Under the pieces are notes generated by a model that saw nothing but the letters and a program-made list of their open reading frames with translations, made no database searches and was not told the origin of the DNA. 64,000 nucleotides of DNA, taken from assembly GCF_029360765.1 (NCBI RefSeq), contig NZ_JARKNA010000003.1, positions 310,001-374,000 on the forward strand, given 5' to 3'. The DNA is from Terrimonas pollutisoli. Lineage in GTDB: Bacteria; Bacteroidota; Bacteroidia; Chitinophagales; Chitinophagaceae. How positions within the stretch are numbered: position 1 is the first letter of the stretch; every line of letters starts with the position of its first letter. A program made the translations under genes and the position numbers. Below, piece by piece: positions 26,311 to 35,341 of this stretch.

Positions 26311-27393
26311 ATGAAGTCGTGGTTCGGGTCTTTTTATGCAGCGACGAATGCTGATCCAGTTGAAGTGACGGTATTAGCTGGTGAGGAAAATATTACGATC
26401 GGGTTTCGCGATGCCAATGGCGTAGTGAATAGAAAGTCGTGGGATATCAACGATGTCCAGGCCGGTTTTGATAATAGCGAACAGGCTACCAGGCTCAACA
26501 ATAGGCAAGATCCGGGCAGCCGGCTCATCATCCAGGGCAAGGATGCCTTAAACTTTTTACAGCAAATACAAGAGGAAAAAAACAAGCCCTGGCATAAGAA
26601 AGACCGGACAAAGGAATGGACGAGAAATCTGACAATATTTCTTATTGTTGCCGGCCTGTTGGTGGGAACTTACTTACTGGTGGTTCCCTGGATTTCCGGC
26701 AAATTGGCTTCAGGTGTTTCCATACAAAGAGAAGAACAATTTGGTAATGCGGTCTACAATGCATTAGATATCGCATCGCAGGAAGATAAAAATGCTACGG
26801 CAATTTTGAATGAGTTTTTCAGGGCCATGAAAATCCAAACCGCTTACAACGTTAAGATCACCGCTCTAAAAGGAGATGTGATCAATGCCTTTGCGCTGCC
26901 CGGCGGAAATATTGTCGTATATACTGCTTTGCTGCAAAAGCTGGTTTCCTATCCTGAACTGGCAGCTTTGTTAAGCCATGAGTTCATACACGTAAACAAT
27001 AAGCATTCTACAAGATCAATTTTTCGGCAGTTGGGCTCCAGGATTTTTTTAAGCTTGTTATTTGGCAAGTTTGGTTCGGTCACGTCTATACTGATCGATA
27101 AGGCTGATGAATTTAAATCCTTAAAGTATTCCCGGTCATTGGAAAAGGAGGCCGACATGCAGGGATTATTGCTGTTAAAAGAGCGTGGGATCGATCCAGT
27201 TGGGTTCACCGGTTTATTTCAACAGTTGAAATCATTAACTACCACTTCTTCTGTGCCTGAGTTCCTGGCCAGCCATCCTGATATTGACAATAGGATCGCT
27301 TACATACAGGAAGCCGGCAAAAATTCAAACGTGAAGGAAAATATGGAGTTAAAAACTATTTTTGAAAACTTAAAACAAACTATAAGCAAATGA
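26311..27393 (+). CDS. M48 family metallopeptidase
   Basis: A 360-residue protein. An N-terminal ~95-residue domain (beta-strand rich, unfamiliar) precedes a membrane helix (LTIFLIVAGLLVGTYLLVV) and an M48 peptidase domain. The HEXXH zinc site is HEFIH (~223-227), preceded by NAFALPGGNIVVYTALL, with the third ligand in SLEKEADMQGLLLL and the C-terminal FLASHPDIDNRIAY. Compare the Ste24/BepA/LoiP group: membrane-anchored protease for envelope quality control. It overlaps the next gene by four bases (ATGA), so the two form an operon. Confidence 0.93.
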   Translation: MKSWFGSFYAATNADPVEVTVLAGEENITIGFRDANGVVNRKSWDINDVQAGFDNSEQATRLNNRQDPGSRLIIQGKDALNFLQQIQEEKNKPWHKKDRTKEWTRNLTIFLIVAGLLVGTYLLVVPWISGKLASGVSIQREEQFGNAVYNALDIASQEDKNATAILNEFFRAMKIQTAYNVKITALKGDVINAFALPGGNIVVYTALLQKLVSYPELAALLSHEFIHVNNKHSTRSIFRQLGSRIFLSLLFGKFGSVTSILIDKADEFKSLKYSRSLEKEADMQGLLLLKERGIDPVGFTGLFQQLKSLTTTSSVPEFLASHPDIDNRIAYIQEAGKNSNVKENMELKTIFENLKQTISK

Positions 27394-27707
27394 TCATTAC
27401 AACTACTGGTTTCGTTGAAGGCCGACCTGTACAACAGTACCTGGGTGTTATCAATGCGCAGAGCATTATCGGCGCCAATATCTTTAAAGATTTTTTAGGT
27501 GGTTTGAGAGATGTATTTGGTGGCCGCAGTAAAACTTATGAAAAAGTAATTGAGCAAGCGAAAGAAGATGCATTAAGAGAACTGGCTGAGAAAGCACAGG
27601 GTATGGGTGCGAATGCGATTGTCGGCGTGGATCTTGATTTTGAAACCATCGGCAGCAATGGGAGCATGCTGATGGTGATTGCCTCCGGAACTGCTGTTCG
27701 ATTATAA
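27390..27707 (+). CDS. YbjQ/DUF74 heavy-metal-binding-like protein
   Basis: A 105-residue protein of the YbjQ (DUF74) family. Signatures: GRPVQQYLGVINAQSIIGANIFKD, with the invariant G-A-N pattern seen here as SIIGANIFKDF, and the C-terminal helix AREDALREL-like segment EDALRELAEKAQGMGANAIVGVDL. Family members are small cytosolic pentamer-forming proteins of uncertain role. Translationally coupled to the M48 protease (ATGA), which is the interesting context; a strong terminator follows. Confidence 0.9.
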   Translation: MIITTTGFVEGRPVQQYLGVINAQSIIGANIFKDFLGGLRDVFGGRSKTYEKVIEQAKEDALRELAEKAQGMGANAIVGVDLDFETIGSNGSMLMVIASGTAVRL

Positions 27708-27837
27708 GATTAAAAGCAGGCAATATATAGCCATTGATCCTGATTAGTATATAAGTAACTACACTGTTTTAGGGAAACTCTTACCGGGTATAGGTGGAAA
27801 TCTTTTCTGACAGTAGTAGTTTTACTTTTTGTCAAAT

Positions 27838-27885
27838 AAATGCGGCAGACTTACTTCAAAGTCCGGCCGCATTTTATTTTATTTG
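27838..27885 (+). terminator. Terminator of the M48-YbjQ operon
   Basis: A two-part stem: AAATGCGGC (27838-27846) with GCCGCATTT (27866-27874), and GACTT (27848-27852) with AAGTC (27859-27863), then TATTTTATTTG. It sits about 130 bases after the stop. Confidence 0.75.
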
Positions 27886-27929
27886 TGAGCAATCCTTTTT
27901 AAGGAATCACAGCATTGATATCCACTTTT

Positions 27930-28370
27930 ATGATGAACCCACAAAGTCAAAGTATTGATCAGGTTTCCACCAACCAGGTCTCGCTACAACTTCTCTTAAA
28001 CAACCTGGTGGATAATTTACCCGAAACAATTTTTCGTAATAAAATTTCCGTAAAAAATAAAGTTGCAGCTGAATTCACAATGAAAGCAGACAGAGATAAG
28101 ATTGTTCCCGTGATAGATGAAGTATTAAATACGGTTGTATCTAATGCACGCAATACAAGCATTAGTATTACCGCGGAGAGATATTCTGATATTGTAATTT
28201 TAAATTTTGAGGACCCTAATAACTACAACGGGTATGCATTGCAATTTAGCCTGTTGTCAGTAGGGCAATCGGCGAGACATGTCGGCGGCGATATCAATAT
28301 TTATGGCGCTCAGCAAAGAGAAGCAACAGTGTCGTTTAGCTTTCCCGACACGCAGACCTCCTACTACTAG
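27930..28370 (+). CDS. Stand-alone degenerate HATPase_c protein
   Basis: About 146 residues from the ATG at 27930 (27933 also possible). A single domain resembling histidine-kinase ATPase: an N-box-like helix (VIDEVLNTVVSNARNTSISI) and a closing hairpin (GGDINIYGAQQREATVSFSF). The DxGxG ATP-lid motif of true kinases is replaced by a degenerate EDPNNYNG. No HisKA or receiver domain is attached. It may bind a partner rather than ATP. Next to no obvious two-component gene. Confidence 0.65.
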   Translation: MMNPQSQSIDQVSTNQVSLQLLLNNLVDNLPETIFRNKISVKNKVAAEFTMKADRDKIVPVIDEVLNTVVSNARNTSISITAERYSDIVILNFEDPNNYNGYALQFSLLSVGQSARHVGGDINIYGAQQREATVSFSFPDTQTSYY

Positions 28371-28384
28371 CGGTTGAGATGACC

Positions 28385-28987
28385 TTACCTGAAATGACCC
28401 GTTACCGCGTAAAAGACTTTATCATTAATTCGCCGGAAAATTTCACCGTTTATCTTGCGCATTTTTTTTCGGTCATCGTTGTCCAGTAATCTTCCTTTTT
28501 CATCCGATGGTTGTTTTTGTTCAAAAAAAATAAGTGTAAAATATTTTTCTGAACTCAAAAAGGCGTCAAGCTTTTTATCTCTTACTGACAAAAAAACAAG
28601 ATATTTTTTTTGCCGCTTTTCATAATAGTCAAGATTGTTAATCCAGGTGCAATGTACTTTTTGCATGTCACTGATCAGTTGATTCATTGACCTGGTGTCA
28701 AAATTATATTTATGCAACGTGTCCTGCAAAAAGGGCTCATGCAGGTTGAAGTTGTAGATATACTTGATGCTATCGGTATGAATTTCTATAGCGATGCGGC
28801 TTTGAGCCTCATTTTTAAACTCCAGTGAAAAAGGCCGGCTGGCATATATCTTCTTGTATTGATGCAATATCGATTGGATGGTTGTTTCGTTGGTGCTATA
28901 GTAGCCCTGCGTAAATTTTTTGGAAGGTGAGCAACAGGTCATCATCCACATAAGTGATAAAACAGGTATATAGACGATACGGCTCAT
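28385..28987 (-). CDS. Hypothetical lipoprotein
   Basis: A 200-residue protein with a lipobox-like sequence in the leader (LSLMWMMTCCSPSKK), so probably a lipoprotein. The body is basic and mixed alpha/beta with no signature I recognise. Its start overlaps the stop of the peptidase-like gene by four bases (ATGA), so they are translated together. It is the last gene of the PAP2, SixA-like and peptidase-like unit. An inhibitor or substrate relation to the peptidase-like protein is speculation. Confidence 0.7.
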   Translation of the reverse strand: MSRIVYIPVLSLMWMMTCCSPSKKFTQGYYSTNETTIQSILHQYKKIYASRPFSLEFKNEAQSRIAIEIHTDSIKYIYNFNLHEPFLQDTLHKYNFDTRSMNQLISDMQKVHCTWINNLDYYEKRQKKYLVFLSVRDKKLDAFLSSEKYFTLIFFEQKQPSDEKGRLLDNDDRKKMRKINGEIFRRINDKVFYAVTGHFR

Positions 28988-29985
28988 TTTGTTTTAAAAG
29001 TATAGTCGGTGATGCCAAATATAATTTTGCGAAGCAGCTTTGGATTTACTTGTTGCAATGTTTTTTTCCCATAGTCCCAGTACACAATTGTAATCAGCTC
29101 ATCCGGTGTTTTTGTAATGTTCATGAGCACCACGAAATGAGTGGGTATGCCAAACCTGGTAGTAACCACATGTTTTTTCTTATACAAAAGCCGGTTGTTG
29201 AGATAGATAAAAATGGGCCGCTGTTTCATCCGCTCATTCAGGTATGCATAGGTATCGCCGATCCAGGGCCTGATAAGATCGGATCCTCTTGCATGAACTT
29301 TAACGGGGAATAACTTGCGGAGCATCCGGTTGAATTTAGCATAATTGGTAGATGCCCACAGTGTATTTTCATCGCCGGTCTTAAAACGCCGGTTAAAGAA
29401 GTTGAGATATCCTTTGAATTTATCGGCTAATGAAAGAAACCAAATTTGTCCGGCAGGGCTAATGTCTAAAGCCCCTTTATATTTTAACAGCCCCGCTTCT
29501 TTCTTAATGGTCCTGCTGGGTGTAAATAAAACTTTGCCCATCCTGGCCCTTCCTTTCTGGTAAAGCGTTACCATGAAACGGGAAAACCCTAAAGGATCAT
29601 AATTTAAAGGAATGTAGGTAAGTGCCGAATAAGCACAAAAATTAGTGCCTTTACCTTCATAAAATTTTAGAGGCTCGGTCGCAAATGTTTTCAGGTTTTG
29701 TAAAAAAAGATCGGGGTCTACATTTGGCCAATGCTTGCTGGGCTGTAATTTTTTCAAACTATCCAGGAAATCGATGGCCTGTTGCTGACTGGATAACTTT
29801 AAAGTGTCGGCCGGATGTAACGCAGGAGACGCCCTTAAGCTGAACGGGAAGACCAGCAATAAGAGGGCGACGGTTATTGGTTTAGTGTATGGATATTGAA
29901 TAAGCAAACGACTTATGTTCTTTATAAAATTTGATTTTACTAAAGTATAGAATTGATAACTATATACAAAGCAAGGGCCAACCAT
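28984..29985 (-). CDS. Exported protein with possible papain-fold peptidase residues
   Basis: A 333-residue protein. An N-terminal hydrophobic segment (about 37-53) is a signal peptide or anchor, preceded by an odd hydrophilic leader, so the start at 29985 (immediately after the upstream stop) may be too early. Three small motifs are spaced as in a Cys-His-Asp triad: TNFCAYSALTYI (C117), GIPTHFVVLMN (H283), and IVYWDYGKK (D304). This would fit a C39/papain-like or transglutaminase-like fold but I have no family match. The next gene overlaps by four bases. Confidence 0.6.
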   Translation of the reverse strand: MVGPCFVYSYQFYTLVKSNFIKNISRLLIQYPYTKPITVALLLLVFPFSLRASPALHPADTLKLSSQQQAIDFLDSLKKLQPSKHWPNVDPDLFLQNLKTFATEPLKFYEGKGTNFCAYSALTYIPLNYDPLGFSRFMVTLYQKGRARMGKVLFTPSRTIKKEAGLLKYKGALDISPAGQIWFLSLADKFKGYLNFFNRRFKTGDENTLWASTNYAKFNRMLRKLFPVKVHARGSDLIRPWIGDTYAYLNERMKQRPIFIYLNNRLLYKKKHVVTTRFGIPTHFVVLMNITKTPDELITIVYWDYGKKTLQQVNPKLLRKIIFGITDYTFKTK

Positions 29986-30501
29986 TTATTGATTGGGTGT
30001 GGAAGGTATTCCATATTTCTTTTGTTCAAAACGGAAATTCCTTCCCGTTTTTTTTACTATGTAAAGATTATCGTATTCAGTATCGGCAAGGTCGGTTGGC
30101 AATTTTACTGCACCACAAAGCCTGTTCACAATATCATCTACGGTGTTGCTATGACCGACAATCAGCGTATTTTTTTTGAGTGATTGGAGGCGATCAAAAA
30201 AGGCCGAATCTGGAAAAGGGGGATATGTTTCTACAGTCAGGTTAAACAAGACCCTGGTTGGCTCTGCAGTTGATTTCGTCCGGATGGTGTTTGTTGAAAA
30301 AATGTAGCCGATTTTCTTGTTTGCTAATTCTGTTTTTAATGCTTCAGCACGTTGTTGTCCTTTCTCAATTAATCCCGGATCACTGCTCATCATACTGTCA
30401 CCGCTATTGACTACCGCTTTCTCGGCATGACGAACTACGTAGAAATAGCGAGTGCATGACGAAAGAGAAAAGAACAGCAGTAGCAGACTAAGATTTCTCA
30501 T
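29986..30501 (-). CDS. SixA-like histidine phosphatase
   Basis: A 171-residue protein of the histidine phosphatase superfamily. The leader (RNLSLLLLFFSLSSCTR) has a lipobox, so the enzyme is probably an envelope lipoprotein. The RHG-type motif is modified to FYVVRHAEKAVV, and a second catalytic His is in TLIVGHSNTVDDIVNR. SixA and related phosphatases act on phosphoproteins or small phosphoesters; the substrate is not predictable. It stands between PAP2 and the peptidase-like gene, with the downstream gene beginning directly at its stop. Confidence 0.88.
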   Translation of the reverse strand: MRNLSLLLLFFSLSSCTRYFYVVRHAEKAVVNSGDSMMSSDPGLIEKGQQRAEALKTELANKKIGYIFSTNTIRTKSTAEPTRVLFNLTVETYPPFPDSAFFDRLQSLKKNTLIVGHSNTVDDIVNRLCGAVKLPTDLADTEYDNLYIVKKTGRNFRFEQKKYGIPSTPNQ

Positions 30502-30515
30502 ATAGTTTAAAAATG

Positions 30516-31235
30516 TTAGTTGTTTATCTCAGCCACAACCGGGTCAATTTTCCGGCGGCTGTATTGCTCCATCCGGCGCACTGACCATATAGACAAGGAT
30601 AGCCAGATAATTCCCGCGGCAAATCCTGCCATTACATCGCTGAAATAATGCAACCGAAGGTAGATCCTGCTAAAGCCAATTAGTAAGATGAAAAGCAGGA
30701 GCAATGGCGTTAAAAGCCATTTCCAAAATTTGTTCGTAATATTTTCCCAGACAAGAAAGATAAGCAGACCATAAAAGGACACACTCATTAATGCGTGACC
30801 GCTGGGAAAACTCAGGCCTTTTACTGGTTCCAGCAATGGCACAAGCGGCCGGGGGCGATTAAATATCTGTTTTAAAAAGAACATTAATAAAAGTCCGCCA
30901 AGAGCGATGACGGGTACTTTGATGGAGTACCATCGGTGCTTTTTAATAAAAAGGAAGTATACAATTAGCAGGACGTTTGCAGGAATGAGAAATTTATGAT
31001 TACCAAAAAAAGTGATGAATTGCATGAACCTCGTGGTGGAGAGACTTACAATTGTGTTGACCTTATCAAAAACGAGAAAATCGAAGCTTTCGTTTTCAAG
31101 ATTGAAAATGCGGTAGGCTATCAGCGTAAAAGCTACCAGGGCGCAAACAAAAAGGATAAGGACGATAATTAATTCGACAGACAATAATGCAATACTGGCC
31201 AACTGTTTTTTGATAGACTGCTGTATCCGCTTCAT
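30516..31235 (-). CDS. PAP2 family phosphatase
   Basis: A 239-residue membrane protein with about six membrane segments. The three PAP2 motifs appear in order: KQIFNRPRP, FPSGHALMS, and GFSRIYLRLHYFSDVMAG. Such enzymes dephosphorylate undecaprenyl diphosphate, phosphatidic acid or PgpB-type phosphatidylglycerophosphate at the membrane. A lipid-carrier recycling role fits the envelope genes nearby but is an inference. It heads the four-gene minus-strand unit, 14 bases before the SixA-like gene. Confidence 0.94.
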   Translation of the reverse strand: MKRIQQSIKKQLASIALLSVELIIVLILFVCALVAFTLIAYRIFNLENESFDFLVFDKVNTIVSLSTTRFMQFITFFGNHKFLIPANVLLIVYFLFIKKHRWYSIKVPVIALGGLLLMFFLKQIFNRPRPLVPLLEPVKGLSFPSGHALMSVSFYGLLIFLVWENITNKFWKWLLTPLLLLFILLIGFSRIYLRLHYFSDVMAGFAAGIIWLSLSIWSVRRMEQYSRRKIDPVVAEINN

Positions 31236-31298
31236 TGCCGCAAGTTTAGTGAAAATAAATGTCCCGCGACATTTTTAGTAAAAAGGCTTTCAAGAGCC

Positions 31299-31556
31299 TC
31301 AATTAACGATATCCCATGGGGTGACAGGCTTACCTTCAGAATGGGGCTCCTCTTTTTTTTCTTCATCTTCTTTTGGAGATTCCGGAAAATTACCTTCTTC
31401 ACCCGGCACTTTAGCGTTGGCAATATCTTCTTCCGTGATCACATCCTTGATGTCGTGGATGTGCTTTTTGATCTTATCCTTTGTGGCATCATCGTTAAAC
31501 GTGTACGATTCGGAATCAATGCTTTCTTCGGGAAGTTTTTTCCTGGACTTAGCCAT
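31299..31556 (-). CDS. Small charged hypothetical protein
   Basis: An 85-residue highly charged, probably disordered protein, with basic start AKSRKKLP, a short possible helix (KDKIKKHIHDIKDVI), then an acidic and proline-rich tail ending VTPWDIVN. No membrane segment. I recall similar proteins in Chitinophagaceae but no function. It sits upstream of PAP2 on the same strand and could share its transcript. Confidence 0.65.
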   Translation of the reverse strand: MAKSRKKLPEESIDSESYTFNDDATKDKIKKHIHDIKDVITEEDIANAKVPGEEGNFPESPKEDEEKKEEPHSEGKPVTPWDIVN

Positions 31557-31786
31557 AGCCTATAATTTTGTTTATATAGAAAAAAACTGTGCCAGTTTTC
31601 CAACCGATGACAATTCATTGAGTTAGCAGCGCATTAAAGGACTATTTTCGGTCCAGTACATCTGGATTTATTCCGGAGATGAAAAAAAAGCCTATTTTTA
31701 AAAGACCCCATCCTCCACCCAGGTCAGTATCCGCAAAAAGTGAGAAACCGGAAGCCTGTTTTTTTAATACAAGAAATGTTACTGTT

Positions 31787-32569
31787 ATGAGATTAAGTGT
31801 GCTTGCTTTGCTGATGGCAGCTTCATCTTGCTGTGCGCAGGGTTGGGAAGCTGAAGTATTGATGGGTATAGCCGGTTACCAGGGGGATCTCACCAAAAGG
31901 CATTTTGCATTACGAACATTGCGGCCTGCGACGAATGTTAATATCAAGTATAATATCGGCAACATGGTAGTGCTTCGTACCGGCATTGTAGTTGGAAAGG
32001 TTACTGGCAATGATAAATACAATAAGCAAGCAGATTTAAAAGCCCGTAACCTGAATTTCCAAAGCAATATTTTTGAAGCTAATATTTGTGCGGAAGTCAA
32101 TTTGCTGGAACCTGATATTTTTTATGCTTATCCTTATGTCTTTGCAGGTGTGGGTGTGTTTCATTTTGATCCTTTTACCCATGACGCAAATGGCGATAAA
32201 GTTTTTCTGCGGCCGTTAAGTACAGAAGGACAGGGACTGGCTGATTATCCTTCCAAAAAAAAATATTCCAAAACACAATTTTGCATTCCATTTGGAGCAG
32301 GATGGAAAGTGAATCTAAACAAGAATTGGGATTTTGTCTACGAGATAGGCTACCGGGCTTTATTTACTGATTACCTCGATGATGTCAGCGGTACCTATGT
32401 AGATCCTGAAAAACTATCGGCGGCAAAAGGGCCTAAGGCGGTTGAACTGGCTTACAGAGCCAAGCCGCCATTTCCCCAGGGCGAAGGGGATCAGCGTGGC
32501 AATACAGGTGTTAAAGACTGGTATTTTATTCATGGTATCAAATTGCTCTACCGGTTCTCCAATTATTGA
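31787..32569 (+). CDS. DUF6089 / PorG-like outer-membrane protein
   Basis: A 260-residue protein from the ATG at 31787 (signal peptide RLSVLALLMAASSCCAQG; an in-frame upstream ATG at 31679 would add 36 residues with no signal character). Motifs: EVLMGIAGYQGDLTKR, KYNIGNMVVLRTGIVVGKV, and YPYVFAGVGVFHFDP. These match the DUF6089 barrel family, which includes the T9SS protein PorG of Porphyromonas gingivalis; I infer a PorG-like role, but the family is broad. It lies alone, upstream of a phospholipase. Confidence 0.75.
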   Translation: MRLSVLALLMAASSCCAQGWEAEVLMGIAGYQGDLTKRHFALRTLRPATNVNIKYNIGNMVVLRTGIVVGKVTGNDKYNKQADLKARNLNFQSNIFEANICAEVNLLEPDIFYAYPYVFAGVGVFHFDPFTHDANGDKVFLRPLSTEGQGLADYPSKKKYSKTQFCIPFGAGWKVNLNKNWDFVYEIGYRALFTDYLDDVSGTYVDPEKLSAAKGPKAVELAYRAKPPFPQGEGDQRGNTGVKDWYFIHGIKLLYRFSNY

Positions 32570-32744
32570 TTCAACTTGGCCAGTTCAACCGATTGACCAG
32601 TCATCATCACAATATTTTAATGAGCTAAATGAGGCATTTCATCTTTCAGTAGTTACATTTGAAATATACTGAAGGTTATTCGCAGGCAAGAATAACTGGT
32701 GCAAATAATTTTAAATTAGTTATTCAATTTATCATTCGAAACAT

Positions 32745-35309
32745 ATGGATTCCAGGAGAGAGTTTATAAAAAAGGCAACCCTATTATCCGGTGGTGCAGG
32801 ATTGTTTCAGGCATTGCCATCTTCTATTCATAAAGCACTGACTATCGATCCTGAAACGGGCAGTACATATCTGGATGCAGAACACATTGTGATATTGATG
32901 CAGGAAAACCGCTCTTTTGATCATTGTTATGGTAGTTTGCAAGGAGTGAGAGGATTCAATGATCCACGGGCAATACAACAACCTGATAAAAATCTTGTTT
33001 GGCTTCAAACAAATGCTGGCGGTGAAACCTTTGCGCCTTTCCGGTTGAATATAAATGAAACAAAGTCTACTTGGTTGGGCTCACTTCCTCATTCCTGGGG
33101 CGACCAGGTTGATGCAAGAAATGGCGGTAAATACGATCAATGGCTGATTGCAAAGGCTTCGGGTCATGAGGGGTTTGAAAATGTGCCATTGTCAATGGGT
33201 TTTTATAACCGGGAGGATATTCCATTCTATTATTCATTGGCAGATGCATTTACGGTATGCGATCAGAATTTTTGTTCTTCGCTAACTGGTACCACTCCTA
33301 ATCGTTTGCATCTATGGACGGGAACAATAAGGGATAAGCAGGATGCGAATGCGCAGGCCAATGTTTCGAATGGGGATACAGACTATGATAAAGAGAAAAA
33401 CTGGAAAACATTCCCGGAGCGTTTGGAAGAAAATGGGATTTCATGGAAGATCTATCAAAATGAAATAAGCCTCGAATCTGGCCTGACCGGTGATGAAGAT
33501 GCGTGGCTCGCCAATTTTACCGACAATCCTCTCGAATGGTTCTCACAATTCAATGTACGGTTTTCACCATCTTATCGAAAATATTTGGAAAAGATGGAAG
33601 CCATCTTGCCCACTGAAATAAATGAACTCGAAAACAAGTTGAAGGGACTGGACGAAAAAAGTAAAGAAGCGGAAGAATTAAAAAGAAAATTGCAGGGCAA
33701 ACAATCTCTTTGGTTGAAAGTGAAGGACCGGCACAAATGGTCGGCGGAAAATTTTGAAAAGTTATCGCAGTATGAAAAGAATTTGCACAATAAAGCATTT
33801 GACACCAACTGTAAAGATCCCCATTACCGTGAATTGACTACGCTTGGTTATAAAGACAATAATACGGAAAGGAAAATGACTATTCCGAAGGGAGATGTTT
33901 TACACCAGTTTCGTGAAGATGTGAATAGCGGCAATTTGCCAATGGTATCATGGGTAGTTGGTTCTGCAAATTTTTCTGATCACCCGGGGTCGCCATGGTA
34001 TGGCGCCTGGTATGTGTCTGAAGTGCTGGATATATTGACAAAAAAACCAGAAGTGTGGAAGAAAACGATCTTCATACTTTGTTATGATGAGAATGATGGT
34101 TATTTCGATCATGTGCCTCCATATGTACCGCCACATCCTGGCAAAGAAAAGACAGGCCTGGTTTCAAAAGGCGTTGATGCAGCCATGGAGTTTGTAACAT
34201 GGCAGCAGGATATAAAAAGAACAAAAGAAAAATATGCCAGGGAAAGTCCAATAGGATTAGGGTACAGAGTGCCGCTTGTTATTGCCTCTCCCTGGAGCCG
34301 CGGCGGCGCCGTATGTTCACAGGTCTTTGATCACACTTCGATACTTCAGTTCATGGAAAAATTTTTAACAGCCAGGACTGGAAAAAAAATTGAGGAAACT
34401 AATATCTCTTCGTGGCGTCGTACTGTTTGTGGCGACCTTACGTCTGTATTCAGGCCCTATAATGGCGAAAAGATACAGACGCCTATAGTGGTAAAAAAAG
34501 AACCTTTTTATGAAAGCATTCATAAGGCTCAGTTTAAGAAAGACCCGGTTGGCTACAAAAGATTGACAAAGGAAGAAATTCAAACAATAAATCAAAAGCC
34601 GCAAGCTTCACCATTAATGCCCCGCCAGGAAAAGGGGATGCGATTCTCCTGCCCATTGCCATACCAGTTGTATGCAGATGGGCAGCTAAGTGACGATAAA
34701 AAAACAATTGAATTGAGAATGGCAGCTGCCAACGAGTTATTCAGGGAGAAAGCTGCAGGCTCGCCATTCAATGTATATGCCCGTTCGTCAAAAGGATTGA
34801 ACATTCGAAACTATGCCGTAAAAGCCGGAGATGAGTTGCAAGATCAATGGTCGTTGGATGATTTTGAAAATAATAATTATCATTTGGAGTTAAACGGGCC
34901 AAACGGATTCTTCCGTGAGTTTAAAGGAAGCGATAAAGATCCTGCAGTAGCTATTTCACTGGAGTATGAAAGAAAAAAAATAAGCAAAAAACTTTCCGGC
35001 AACCTGTTGATAAAAATAAGCAACAAGAACCCTGGTCAATCTTATTCTGTTGAAATTAATGACAACGCTTACAAAAAAAATAAATTAACCAGGTTGGCAG
35101 GTAGTAAAGGATCAGGTAAGGAGGCAGTAACGATTATCCTCAATTTGCAGAATAGCTTTGGCTGGTACGATTTCACTGTTACAATAACTGGCAATAAATT
35201 TTTTGCCAAACGATATGCAGGTCATGTAGAAACAGGAGAAATGAGCTGTACCGATCCCGCAATGGGCAATGTCTGGAAAGTTACCGGTTATCAGTTTTTA
35301 TGTAGCTGA
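32745..35309 (+). CDS. Phosphocholine-specific phospholipase C
   Basis: An 854-residue Tat-type protein (SRREFIKKATLLSGGAG) of the bacterial PLC-H/PLC-N family. Catalytic and metal motifs: IVILMQENRSFDHCYG near the N-terminus, FCSSLTGTTPNRLHLWTG, VVGSANFSDHPGSPWYGA, FILCYDENDGYFDHVPP. A C-terminal pair of beta-domains (~650-850) is typical. The enzyme hydrolyses phosphatidylcholine or sphingomyelin to phosphocholine, likely for phosphate or choline acquisition. A long coiled coil (~285-330) is present. Single gene, with a hairpin overlapping its stop codon. Confidence 0.95.
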   Translation: MDSRREFIKKATLLSGGAGLFQALPSSIHKALTIDPETGSTYLDAEHIVILMQENRSFDHCYGSLQGVRGFNDPRAIQQPDKNLVWLQTNAGGETFAPFRLNINETKSTWLGSLPHSWGDQVDARNGGKYDQWLIAKASGHEGFENVPLSMGFYNREDIPFYYSLADAFTVCDQNFCSSLTGTTPNRLHLWTGTIRDKQDANAQANVSNGDTDYDKEKNWKTFPERLEENGISWKIYQNEISLESGLTGDEDAWLANFTDNPLEWFSQFNVRFSPSYRKYLEKMEAILPTEINELENKLKGLDEKSKEAEELKRKLQGKQSLWLKVKDRHKWSAENFEKLSQYEKNLHNKAFDTNCKDPHYRELTTLGYKDNNTERKMTIPKGDVLHQFREDVNSGNLPMVSWVVGSANFSDHPGSPWYGAWYVSEVLDILTKKPEVWKKTIFILCYDENDGYFDHVPPYVPPHPGKEKTGLVSKGVDAAMEFVTWQQDIKRTKEKYARESPIGLGYRVPLVIASPWSRGGAVCSQVFDHTSILQFMEKFLTARTGKKIEETNISSWRRTVCGDLTSVFRPYNGEKIQTPIVVKKEPFYESIHKAQFKKDPVGYKRLTKEEIQTINQKPQASPLMPRQEKGMRFSCPLPYQLYADGQLSDDKKTIELRMAAANELFREKAAGSPFNVYARSSKGLNIRNYAVKAGDELQDQWSLDDFENNNYHLELNGPNGFFREFKGSDKDPAVAISLEYERKKISKKLSGNLLIKISNKNPGQSYSVEINDNAYKKNKLTRLAGSKGSGKEAVTIILNLQNSFGWYDFTVTITGNKFFAKRYAGHVETGEMSCTDPAMGNVWKVTGYQFLCS

Positions 35310-35321
35310 TAAGCCGGTAAC
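35280..35321. repeat. Hairpin at convergent gene ends
   Basis: GTTACCGG (35280-35287) with CCGGTAAC (35314-35321), and TATCAG (35289-35294) with CTGATA (35306-35311), around an 11-nt loop. It overlaps the phospholipase stop (35307-35309). No T-tract on either strand. Confidence 0.5.
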
Positions 35322-35341
35322 AAGTAACGGTGATTGATAAT

